In this document: positions 43,863 through 51,848 of the stretch, one piece after another
How positions within the stretch are numbered: position 1 is the stretch's first letter
How the letters are laid out: each line of letters starts with the position of its first letter
Origin: Bacteroidia bacterium
GTDB taxonomy: Bacteria > Bacteroidota > Bacteroidia > Flavobacteriales_E > Vicingaceae
DNA length: 64,000 bases
NCBI GenBank assembly: GCA_030433355.1
Contig: JAUIMG010000005.1
Span: forward strand, 62,001-126,000
Reading direction: 5' to 3'
Notes under the pieces: generated by a model
What the model saw: the letters and a program-made list of their open reading frames with translations, nothing else
What the model was told of the DNA's origin: nothing
Database searches by the model: none
Position numbers and translations under genes: made by a program

Positions 43863-44738
43863 CTATTGTTTTTTAATAATGTAAATCTGGGAAGAATATG
43901 TATTTTTCCCAGTAGCCTTTATGTTGGATATTAAACCGCTCCAAAAGCCTTTAAAAATATTTCCTTTTCCATTTTTATATTTTTCACTAAGCATTGAAAC
44001 GTAATAGGAGTCAAAATGCATTGGTAGGATAGTTTCCACTTTTAGTCCATGTTTGTTCATTAGCAATTTTATATCGTTCGGAGTAAAATGATATAAATGT
44101 CTAGGAAGATCATATGCCGCCCAATATTTTTGATATTTTCCTGCATCGTATGAGCTACAATTAGGAACGGCTATAACGATGGTACCTTTCTCCTTTAACA
44201 GTCGTTTTATTTGTTCAATACGTTTGTTTAAATGATAAACGTGTTCCAATACATGCCACATGGTAATCACATCGAAAGATTTCTCTTCTAAATGGTCTAA
44301 TTCTTTTTCTTCAGATATATCTAGTTTGTAGTTTTTGATAGAAAAGTTTCTAGCGCTATCAGACGGCTCTATTCCTTTGGTTATGAGCCCTTTATGTTTG
44401 CAGAAGCTTAAAAATTCACCAGTTCCTGAGCCTACATCTAAAATTGCAGTGGCATTCTTTTTAACTAAGTTGTACTTTTTCTTGATAGTGTATTTTCTAA
44501 CAGCTTGATATAACTTGTCAATTATAGTTTTCGAAGTGTTGGAATGCGAAATATATTCTTCTGATTCATAATACTTCCCTATTTCGTTTTCTTGCGGAAT
44601 GGGGTTAGTGAACTTAAATCCACAACTGTCGCATTTAGAGATTGAAAACTCTTTCCCAGAAACGGTATAATCTTTACAATTTAAGTGGGTAGTAAAACTT
44701 TGCTCATTGCAAATCGGACAGTTTAAATATTTTTTCAT
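43863..44738 (-). CDS. Class I SAM methyltransferase with N-terminal zinc-ribbon
   Basis: A 291-aa protein. The N-terminus has two CxxC pairs, CPICNEQ and CDSCGFKF, that could bind zinc. It is followed by a Rossmann methyltransferase domain with motif I AILDVGSGTGEFLSFCKHKG, the acidic strand GIEPSD and ITMWHVLEHVYHLNKRI, matching Methyltransf_23-type enzymes often involved in sugar, lipid or quinone methylation. The substrate is unknown. Its ATG lies 8 nt downstream of a parS-like 16-mer at 44747-44762, and it follows mnmG on the same strand. Confidence 0.85.
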   Translation of the reverse strand: MKKYLNCPICNEQSFTTHLNCKDYTVSGKEFSISKCDSCGFKFTNPIPQENEIGKYYESEEYISHSNTSKTIIDKLYQAVRKYTIKKKYNLVKKNATAILDVGSGTGEFLSFCKHKGLITKGIEPSDSARNFSIKNYKLDISEEKELDHLEEKSFDVITMWHVLEHVYHLNKRIEQIKRLLKEKGTIVIAVPNCSSYDAGKYQKYWAAYDLPRHLYHFTPNDIKLLMNKHGLKVETILPMHFDSYYVSMLSEKYKNGKGNIFKGFWSGLISNIKATGKNTYSSQIYIIKKQ

Positions 44739-44746
44739 TTTTGATT

Positions 44747-44762
44747 TGTTTCACGTGGAACA
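44747..44762. promoter_or_regulatory. parS-like ParB-binding site 1
   Basis: TGTTTCACGTGGAACA. Its reverse complement TGTTCCACGTGAAACA fits the bacterial parS consensus TGTTNCACGTGAAACA at every fixed position. It lies between mnmG and the methyltransferase gene, 8 nt upstream of the latter's ATG. ParB proteins nucleate on such sites near the replication origin to segregate chromosomes. Confidence 0.85.
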
Positions 44763-44763
44763 A

Positions 44764-46626
44764 TTATCTGCCAAGGTGAATTAATAGTACGGAGATATCT
44801 GAAGGAGAAACGCCGCTTATTCTGCTTGCCTGACCAATGGAACTTGGTTTGATATTACTTAATTTTTCTCTAGCTTCTGAGGACAATGATTTCAATTTGT
44901 GGTAATCGAAGTCTGAATGAATTTTGATACCTTCTAGCCTATTAATTTTATCGGCCATTTCTTTTTCACGCTCTATATAACCTTGGTATTTTATTCTAAT
45001 CTCAGCTTGTTGCACAATTTCGTCATCATAAAGGTTGATATCATATGACTCAAAATCAGCAGAGTCTTTAAGCTTGTTCAATGAAATTTGTGGCCTAGAG
45101 AGTAAAGAGTATAGTTTAACTTTTTGTTTAATGGGGGCAGTATTTGCTTTTTCTAGATATGGATTAGCCTCTTCTGGGCTAATACTTAAATTACCTAAAT
45201 ATTCTAATAGTGTGTCTGTTTGTTTTTGTTTTTCAACAACTTTAGCAAGTCTTTCATTACTAGCTAGACCTATATTGTTTGATAATTCTGTAAGCCTAAT
45301 ATCTGCGTTATCTTGTCTTAAAAGAATTCTGTACTCTGCTCTTGAGGTAAACATGCGATAAGGTTCTTTTGTGCCTTTAGTGATTAAATCATCTATCAAA
45401 ACACCTATATATGCCTGATCTCTTTGTAAAACAAGTTCCTCCTTTTCTTTTATTTTTAGTGCTGCATTAATTCCTGCCATCAGCCCCTGTGCACCAGCTT
45501 CTTCATAACCTGTTGTTCCGTTAATTTGTCCAGCAAAATATAGATTATCTATAAGTTTCGTTTCTAAAGTATGTTTTAATTGAGTAGGAGGAAAATAGTC
45601 ATATTCTATAGCATAACCAGGTCTAAATAGTTTTACATTTTCAAAGCCTTGAATCTGTTTAATGGCTTTTAATTGTACATCGAGAGGTAATGAGGTTGAA
45701 AATCCATTAACATAAATCTCTACTGTATTCCAACCTTCTGGTTCTACGAAAATTTGATGCCTATCTCGATCAGAAAAGCGTTCTATTTTTTCTTCTATTG
45801 ATGGGCAATACCTTGGTCCTGTTCCTTCAATTATTCCGCTAAACATTGGAGATCTGTCTAGCCCTTCTCTTAATATATCATGAGTGTTAGGGTTGGTATA
45901 AGTTATATGGCAGCTTAATTGTTTTTTAATAGCTTCGGTGTTGCTGAATGAGAACTTAGATGGTTTGAGGTCTCCTTTTTGCTCTTCCATTTTGCTAAAA
46001 TCTAATGACCTTGCATCCACTCTTGGAGGTGTACCAGTTTTCATTCTACCATGATCGAAACCAAGGTTGATTAGCTGTTCTGTTATTCCTGTAGAATTTC
46101 TTTCTGCTGCTCTTCCTCCTCCAAAGTTTTTATCACCAATATGGATGAGTCCGTTTAAGAAAGTTCCATTTGTTAAAATAACCGCCTTTGAATTAATTTC
46201 TATGCCTAAGGAGGTTTTAACCCCGATCACTTTACCTTTCTCTTCTAAAATTCCAACAACAGTGTCTTGCCAAAAGTCAACGTTTTTCGTTGCCTCAAGC
46301 ATTAGTCTCCACTCTTGAGCAAAGAGCCATCTATCGCTTTGAACTCTGGGGCTCCACATTGCGGGACCCTTTGACATATTCAACATTCTAAATTGAACAG
46401 CTGTTTTGTCTGATACTATTCCACTGTAGCCACCCATGGCATCAATTTCTCTAACTATTTGCCCTTTTGCTACTCCTCCCATGGCAGGGTTGCAAGACAT
46501 TTGCGCAATAGTATTCATGTTCATGGTAACCAAAAGGACTTTTAACCCCATATTGGCGGCAGCTGCTGTTGCTTCACAACCAGCGTGTCCGCCACCTACA
46601 ACGATAACATCATAATCAGATAACAT
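44764..46626 (-). CDS. mnmG: tRNA uridine-5-carboxymethylaminomethyl modification enzyme MnmG
   Basis: A 620-aa MnmG/GidA of normal length. It has an FAD-binding N-terminus ([20 protein letters not shown]), the conserved [20 protein letters not shown] and [19 protein letters not shown] blocks, the [12 protein letters not shown] loop, [11 protein letters not shown]-like [37 protein letters not shown], and a C-terminal helical domain ending [15 protein letters not shown]. With MnmE it installs carboxymethylaminomethyl groups at wobble U34 of several tRNAs. It is flanked on both sides by parS-like 16-mers. mnmG near the origin is a classical location. Confidence 0.97.
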   Translation of the reverse strand: MLSDYDVIVVGGGHAGCEATAAAANMGLKVLLVTMNMNTIAQMSCNPAMGGVAKGQIVREIDAMGGYSGIVSDKTAVQFRMLNMSKGPAMWSPRVQSDRWLFAQEWRLMLEATKNVDFWQDTVVGILEEKGKVIGVKTSLGIEINSKAVILTNGTFLNGLIHIGDKNFGGGRAAERNSTGITEQLINLGFDHGRMKTGTPPRVDARSLDFSKMEEQKGDLKPSKFSFSNTEAIKKQLSCHITYTNPNTHDILREGLDRSPMFSGIIEGTGPRYCPSIEEKIERFSDRDRHQIFVEPEGWNTVEIYVNGFSTSLPLDVQLKAIKQIQGFENVKLFRPGYAIEYDYFPPTQLKHTLETKLIDNLYFAGQINGTTGYEEAGAQGLMAGINAALKIKEKEELVLQRDQAYIGVLIDDLITKGTKEPYRMFTSRAEYRILLRQDNADIRLTELSNNIGLASNERLAKVVEKQKQTDTLLEYLGNLSISPEEANPYLEKANTAPIKQKVKLYSLLSRPQISLNKLKDSADFESYDINLYDDEIVQQAEIRIKYQGYIEREKEMADKINRLEGIKIHSDFDYHKLKSLSSEAREKLSNIKPSSIGQASRISGVSPSDISVLLIHLGR

Positions 46627-46634
46627 AGCTAAAA

Positions 46635-46650
46635 AGTTTCACGTGGAACA
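46635..46650. promoter_or_regulatory. parS-like ParB-binding site 2
   Basis: AGTTTCACGTGGAACA, identical to site 1 except for the first base; its reverse complement matches 15 of 16 positions of TGTTNCACGTGAAACA (counting N as matched). It lies between ybeY and mnmG, again exactly 8 nt upstream of a start codon (mnmG ATG at 46626). The two sites are 1.9 kb apart. Confidence 0.82.
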
Positions 46651-46653
46651 TCC

Positions 46654-47088
46654 TTATTTTTCGGGCCACAAAGTTATGCAATAATCCTCTTGTTCTCTCA
46701 TTTTTGCTTTATCCTCTCTGCTTTTATCATCGTAACCAATTAAGTGTAAAACTCCATGAATTATTACTCTTTTTAATTCTATATCAAAATTTTGAGAGAG
46801 TTGAATTGCATTTTCTCTGACTCTCTCAATGCTGATGTATATTTCACCATTTATATAATTATCCGTGTTGTAATTAAAAGTTATTATATCAGTGAGCGTA
46901 TCATGTTTTAAGAACTTTTTATTAATCGACAAAAGGTAGGAGTCATCACAAAAAATATAATTGAGTTCATCTAATTTTTTTTTAGATAGCTCTCTTATGC
47001 ATTTTATTATCCAATTGGATAGTTTAGATTGCTGAATATCAAGTGTTTGATCTAAACCGTTGAAGTGAAAATTAATAGGGTTTGTCAA
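46654..47088 (-). CDS. ybeY: Endoribonuclease YbeY (rRNA maturation factor)
   Basis: A 144-aa UPF0054/YbeY metalloprotein required for 16S rRNA 3' maturation and ribosome quality control. Family blocks are ELNYIFCDDSYLLSINKKFL, HDTLTDIITFNYN, GEIYISIERVRENA and the metal-binding HGVLHLIGYDDKS. The canonical third His of the H-x3-H-x5-H motif is Asp here, a change I associate with Bacteroidota but cannot verify. The start is TTG at 47088. It lies 11 bp downstream of the RsbW-like gene in a leftward cluster. Confidence 0.92.
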   Translation of the reverse strand: MTNPINFHFNGLDQTLDIQQSKLSNWIIKCIRELSKKKLDELNYIFCDDSYLLSINKKFLKHDTLTDIITFNYNTDNYINGEIYISIERVRENAIQLSQNFDIELKRVIIHGVLHLIGYDDKSREDKAKMREQEDYCITLWPEK

Positions 47089-47099
47089 GGAAGTAATTA

Positions 47100-47510
47100 C
47101 TATCTTTTAAAGGTCATTCGTATTTCTCTACCTTCATCATTGAATTCAATATTGTCAGAAAGGTTTTTAATAATAAAAATACCCCTGCCATCTGGCTTGG
47201 TTATATTTTCTTCTAATGTTGGATCAGGGATTGATTCTGGATCAAATCCCACTCCTTCGTCTTTAATAGTAAATTGAAACTCTAATTCACTATTTTCAAA
47301 CGCAAGAAACACTTTTTTTGAAGGATCGAATTTATTGCCATGCTTAATGGCGTTGTTTGTAGCCTCTGTAATTGCTACTAAGATATTCCCATAGAGTTCT
47401 TCAGGAATACTGTAGTTTAATCTTAAATCTTCAACTATTTGTTCTACTTGAATTAGTGATTCTAACTCTGACTTAAGTTGAAACTCCTGAATTTGAGCAC
47501 TAGCCATCAT
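47100..47510 (-). CDS. RsbW-like serine kinase/anti-sigma-type ATPase
   Basis: A 136-aa stand-alone GHKL ATPase of the HATPase_c_2 family. The N box is TEATNNAIKHGNKFD, the G1 box KDEGVGFDPESIP and the G2 region GRGIFIIKNL. Relatives include RsbW and SpoIIAB, which phosphorylate STAS antagonists and bind sigma factors, but Bacteroidota carry such proteins without sigma-B, so the partner is unknown. The SpoIIE phosphatase at 1542-3332 could act in the same circuit. The ATG overlaps the stop of the DUF4175 gene (ATGA), so the two are translationally coupled. Confidence 0.88.
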   Translation of the reverse strand: MMASAQIQEFQLKSELESLIQVEQIVEDLRLNYSIPEELYGNILVAITEATNNAIKHGNKFDPSKKVFLAFENSELEFQFTIKDEGVGFDPESIPDPTLEENITKPDGRGIFIIKNLSDNIEFNDEGREIRMTFKR

Positions 47511-50500
47511 TGGTTTATATCATTAAAATACTTAGTAACTTTTGATTTATAGAAGCTATTTAATGTAGGTGGCATACTTTGTAAAAGCTCCATTTCAATC
47601 TCTTTTTGCCTATTATACTCTAAAATATTATTTGGGTTACGAAAAATATTATCAGTAAACTCTGTAGATTTTCTTTGCTCGTCTTTCTCCCTTTCTCTTT
47701 CTGCCTTTTCTGATTGAAGAAGTCTGGTTAAAATTTCTTGTTGCCTTAGAATTGTTTCGTTTGTTATTCTTTTATTCACCAAATCTGTTTCCGTTTCTTC
47801 CATTAAATCGCTAAGTTTTTTCCCTGAGCCTTTTCCACCATCACCTTCTTCATTCATTTGGCTTTCCATTTGTTCTACTGCCTTTCTTATTGCTGCTTGT
47901 TTCGCTGCCATTTGTGCTAATTCTTTGCTCATTTGACCTTTTCCATTTCCTTGTTTGGGATTGCTTCCATTATTTCCCTTCTCTCCCTTTCCCTCACTTT
48001 GACCCATTGACTTTTTTAAGGACTCCATCTGTTTATTTAATTGCTCTTGCATAGATTTCATGCTACCGGGTTTGGGCTTTCCTCCTTTTTTTCCAGGTTT
48101 TTTACATTCCCCTTGCATTTGCATCATTTGCATCATCATATTTTGAACAGCTTCATCTAATATTAATGCTAGATTATTTATAGAAGTCATTGCTAATTGT
48201 TGCCTAGAGTTTGCAGAAGAAGTTCTCCTTTCGCCTAAATCTTCAATTGCTTTATCCATATTGAAGTTTATTTTTGAAACCTCCCTATTTACTGTTGCTT
48301 GTATTTGAACTACTCTTTTGCTCAATGCAAATAGGGAGTCTTCGATAAGCTTTGAATCATCTTTGAGTTTTTTCTGTGTTTGAGCAAGTTTAACGTAAGT
48401 AGGGTCCTCTATTTTCGTTTGCTTTAGTTCATTCATAACCTCTTCCTGATCAAAGGATAGTTGAATAAGGTTTTCTAATAAAGCTCTTAAATCTTCTAAA
48501 TTTTCGGCATTTTGGCTGCTCTCCATTTCCATCTGCATTTCCATCATTTCTTCTTGCATTTTCTGCATCCCTTCTTCTGCATCTTCTTGACTTTCTGCAG
48601 CATCATTCTTTTTATTTTTTTGGATGCTTTCAAGACTTTTTTTCATGTCCTCCTTGATTTGTTCTTCTAAAGGGCTATTTCGTTTTATATCATTTGGAGA
48701 TTCTAACTCCTTATTTTTTTCTTCTAGTTTATCTAGCTTTTTTTCTAACTCTTTAAATTCTTTATTTAAAGAATCTTGTTTCTTTTCTAATTCTTCTTTA
48801 TTTGACTTTTTCTCCTGGGTTTCTTTCTTCAACTGATTTTGTTTTTCTTCTATCTCTTTTAATTTATCAATAGATTCTTGGAGTTCTTTTTCTACTTCTA
48901 ACTGTTTAAATAATTCAAGATTTCTATCTAACTCTTTCTCAATATCCTCATTATTAAGTTCCATTTTTTCTATGGCATCTTGAATTTTATCTTTATTAAG
49001 TTCTTTCATAAGCTTTTCCATCTCCTTTATCATTTCTTTCATCTCATCGCTCATTACCTTTTCAAAAAGCTCATTTAATTGTTCTTGTTTTTCTTTTATT
49101 TCTTCAGATTCTTTTGAGACTTGTTTGTCAATTTCATTTTTTTCAAGATTTCTTTTATTAAGTTTTTCAACAGAATTTTTTAATTTTTTCTGCTTTTTAA
49201 GTAATTCTTCTATTTGTTTTTTTTCTTGAAATCCAAGGTCCTTTTTCTCAAGCATCTTTTCTTTTAATTCTTCTAGCTCCTTCCTTATTTCTTTACTCAG
49301 TTTGATGTTTTCTTCAATTTCGCTTTTAATTTCTTCGCTTTTTTCTTCTCTATTTTTCTCTAATTCTTTTATACTTTTTGCGATAAATAATTTCGGATTG
49401 GTTCTACTACTCTTTGCTCCATTAATACCATCATTATCCCAAACCTGAAAGTAATATATAAGCTTTTCCCCTGGTTTTAGGTTGAATTTGCTAATATTAA
49501 TGGAATACATAAATGGAGATTCATTCGCATTTAAATACCCTAAAGATTGACTGTATGTTTCTGATTTTGAGCCTTCTAATTCCTTGTAAGCAATAAATTG
49601 TAGTTTGCTAAAACCATAATCATCTTTTATTTTACCTAAAAAAGTGATTTCATTTAAGTTATTGCTATCTACTTCTTCCTTTACCGAAATATCTGGATAC
49701 TTATCCTTTATAACATTAAGCTTATACTTGAAAGTGTCTATTAGTTCAACTTCTTTATTTTTAAGACTTACAAGGTATTGCGAACTAAGTTTAACTTGTG
49801 CATTGAAGCTATATTCGTTCTTATCAAAGTTTACAGCACTATATGTAGAATCTAGAAATCTAAAAAATAATTCATCGGTATCTTCAGTTTTGAAAAACCA
49901 TTTTGCAAAACTCCCTTCAGGCACAACAATATCTCCTGTATTTTTTATTATTTCATCTTCCTTCCTAAGATAATTGGGGTATTTTATTTCTACTTTAAAA
50001 TCTTTAAGCAAAGGCTTAGGTAAAACTTCTAGGGTATACTTCTTTGATTTATAAGCTCCATCATTAAAATAAAAGGAAGTTTTTTCTTCTACTGAGTTGA
50101 AAACATAAGTAAAGCTACCCTCGCTTTCTTTTTTCATCCTAAACTCTTTATTGTCAAACTCAATGGAGATCGAATTGGGAATCTCAATTCCGTCAACCTT
50201 TATTTTAAGTTTGTAGTTCTCTCTTTTAAAAGCGTTTAAGTTTCTATTAACTATTTGAATATTGTAGGGTGCTCTTGGAACAAACTCTATATCATGTGCA
50301 ACTAGTCTAGAGGTAGATTGTAATACCACATTAGGTTCAATAATTAGTGTGGTTAGTATTAAAATTAAAGGAATTCCTAAATACTTTAAAAAGGCTAAAT
50401 TTTCTTTAAAATTTATTGCAAGTTTAAAAGGAATAGGATTGAGTTCGCTTATCTTCTGATTAATACTAGCGTTTAACAGATCAGACTCATCCTTACTTAG

Positions 50501-50848
50501 TTCCTTTAATTCTAATAAGTTTTGAAGCTTGTCTTTAACTTCTTTAAAATGATAACCTATTAGCTTTGAAGCCTTTTCATAGGTTAAATCCCTTCGAATA
50601 GAAAAAAGCCCTAATAAAGGTCTAGCTAGGAAAGCACTAAAAATTAAAACAGTTATGATTAAGGTTGAATAAAATATAGTGGTTCTTACAGTACTATTAA
50701 ATTGCCCAAAGTATTCAAGCAGCGCAGCGCTGAAGAAGATAAGGAGCGTGGCAGCAAAAAATAAGATAAAGCCTTTAAGAATTTCATTTAGATAGTACTT
50801 TCTAATGAACTCTTCAATTTTATTTAATAAACTATTATAATTATTCAA
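47507..50848 (-). CDS. Large DUF4175 membrane protein with long coiled coil
   Basis: A 1113-aa protein. Hydrophobic helices occur at about residues 20-43, 52-73 and 148-168. A beta-rich region follows (about 180-480, including VPEGSFAKWFFKTEDT and LIYYFQVWDNDG), then roughly 300 residues of nearly continuous Glu/Lys coiled coil (490-790), a Met/Gln-rich region (about 800-920) and a Gly/Lys-rich low-complexity segment (about 930-1010). The DUF4175 assignment rests on this architecture. The function is unknown; it could be a membrane-tethered scaffold. It is coupled to the RsbW-like ATPase gene, which hints at a shared role. Confidence 0.85.
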   Translation of the reverse strand: MNNYNSLLNKIEEFIRKYYLNEILKGFILFFAATLLIFFSAALLEYFGQFNSTVRTTIFYSTLIITVLIFSAFLARPLLGLFSIRRDLTYEKASKLIGYHFKEVKDKLQNLLELKELSKDESDLLNASINQKISELNPIPFKLAINFKENLAFLKYLGIPLILILTTLIIEPNVVLQSTSRLVAHDIEFVPRAPYNIQIVNRNLNAFKRENYKLKIKVDGIEIPNSISIEFDNKEFRMKKESEGSFTYVFNSVEEKTSFYFNDGAYKSKKYTLEVLPKPLLKDFKVEIKYPNYLRKEDEIIKNTGDIVVPEGSFAKWFFKTEDTDELFFRFLDSTYSAVNFDKNEYSFNAQVKLSSQYLVSLKNKEVELIDTFKYKLNVIKDKYPDISVKEEVDSNNLNEITFLGKIKDDYGFSKLQFIAYKELEGSKSETYSQSLGYLNANESPFMYSINISKFNLKPGEKLIYYFQVWDNDGINGAKSSRTNPKLFIAKSIKELEKNREEKSEEIKSEIEENIKLSKEIRKELEELKEKMLEKKDLGFQEKKQIEELLKKQKKLKNSVEKLNKRNLEKNEIDKQVSKESEEIKEKQEQLNELFEKVMSDEMKEMIKEMEKLMKELNKDKIQDAIEKMELNNEDIEKELDRNLELFKQLEVEKELQESIDKLKEIEEKQNQLKKETQEKKSNKEELEKKQDSLNKEFKELEKKLDKLEEKNKELESPNDIKRNSPLEEQIKEDMKKSLESIQKNKKNDAAESQEDAEEGMQKMQEEMMEMQMEMESSQNAENLEDLRALLENLIQLSFDQEEVMNELKQTKIEDPTYVKLAQTQKKLKDDSKLIEDSLFALSKRVVQIQATVNREVSKINFNMDKAIEDLGERRTSSANSRQQLAMTSINNLALILDEAVQNMMMQMMQMQGECKKPGKKGGKPKPGSMKSMQEQLNKQMESLKKSMGQSEGKGEKGNNGSNPKQGNGKGQMSKELAQMAAKQAAIRKAVEQMESQMNEEGDGGKGSGKKLSDLMEETETDLVNKRITNETILRQQEILTRLLQSEKAEREREKDEQRKSTEFTDNIFRNPNNILEYNRQKEIEMELLQSMPPTLNSFYKSKVTKYFNDINQ

Positions 50849-50887
50849 ATGTGGGTTTTTAAAGGCTTTTAAAATTACGAAAAACCC

Positions 50888-51769
50888 TTATTTAATAGTA
50901 CTGTAACGAATCAGATCGCCTAAAATTATTTCCGAACAAATTTCGCCACTTAAGCCTAGTTTATAAAATTCATACTCTTTAGGAAGTAAATGATTATTTT
51001 TTAGTTTTTCAATAAGCTTTTTTCCAGAAAAAAGAGGGCTATATGTATTCATGATAAAGAAATGATTATCAGGATCTAATAGGCTTTTAATAGTTTTTAA
51101 AAGGGGGATTAAATCTTTTTCAATTGCCCAAATTTCTTTTCTTGCACCATAACCAAAGGTCGGTGGGTCCATAATAATACCTTGATATAGATCACCTCTT
51201 TTTTTCGCTTTTAGAACAAACTTTCTAGCATCCTCAACAATCCACCGAATATTATCAATTTTATTAATAGCAGCATTATTTCTTGCCCAGTTAGTTACTT
51301 GCTTAACTGAATCTATGTGAGTTACCTTCGCACCAGATACAGCTGCCACTAAATTAGCTGCTCCCGTGTATGCAAATAGGTTTAACACCTTTACTTCCCC
51401 CTTAATTCCATTTATTTTAGAATTTATGTAGTTCCAATTTTCAAATTGTTCTGGAAATAATCCAATATGTTTGTAATTGGTAAGCTCTAATTTAAATTTC
51501 AGAGTTTTTCCTTTAAGTTTTGATTCTACGATCCAGCTTGGTTGAGAATTTTTTAGATTTACCCACTGATTTTTTTTGTTTGCTTTTTCTTCAAATCTAA
51601 AATGAGCATTTCCCCATAAGTTTTGATTCAATGTTTTTCTTGCAATAGCATTTACTTCTGGTCTATCTAAAATAACTTTTCCATACCGCTCTAGCTTTCT
51701 TCCATTTCCACAATCTAAAAGCTCGTAGTCAAGCCCTGAGGTGTTTGATATAAATGTTTGCTTTCCCAA
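50888..51769 (-). CDS. SAM-dependent methyltransferase (RlmI/PF10672-like)
   Basis: A 293-aa protein resembling 23S rRNA cytosine methyltransferases of the RlmI family without the N-terminal PUA domain. Seen are LFPEQFENWNYINSKI, the SAM-binding LNLFAYTGAANLVAAVSGAK followed by VTHIDSVKQVTNWARNNA, and the MDPPTFGYG motif typical of nucleic-acid m5C or amino-methyl transferases. It is likely an RNA methyltransferase; the exact target is not determined. The start is TTG at 51769, preceded by a TAGATTTG box. It diverges from gltX. Confidence 0.85.
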   Translation of the reverse strand: MGKQTFISNTSGLDYELLDCGNGRKLERYGKVILDRPEVNAIARKTLNQNLWGNAHFRFEEKANKKNQWVNLKNSQPSWIVESKLKGKTLKFKLELTNYKHIGLFPEQFENWNYINSKINGIKGEVKVLNLFAYTGAANLVAAVSGAKVTHIDSVKQVTNWARNNAAINKIDNIRWIVEDARKFVLKAKKRGDLYQGIIMDPPTFGYGARKEIWAIEKDLIPLLKTIKSLLDPDNHFFIMNTYSPLFSGKKLIEKLKNNHLLPKEYEFYKLGLSGEICSEIILGDLIRYSTIK

Positions 51770-51791
51770 TTATTTACAATAGGTTTTTCAA

Positions 51792-51799
51792 CAAATCTA
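51792..51799 (-). promoter_or_regulatory. Promoter -7 box of the methyltransferase gene
   Basis: TAGATTTG on the minus strand matches TAnnTTTG, 22 bp upstream of the TTG start at 51769. It is back-to-back with the gltX box at 51823-51830, giving a compact divergent promoter region. Confidence 0.5.
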
Positions 51800-51822
51800 A
51801 ACAAAGCAAGCCCGATAAATTT

Positions 51823-51830
51823 TACCTTTG
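51823..51830 (+). promoter_or_regulatory. Promoter -7 box of gltX
   Basis: TACCTTTG matches TAnnTTTG and lies 18 bp upstream of the ATG at 51849. The in-frame TTG at 51828 overlaps the box itself and so cannot be the start. No -33 TTG at standard spacing was seen. Confidence 0.6.
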
Positions 51831-51848
51831 CCCTCCAAAATTTTTTTT

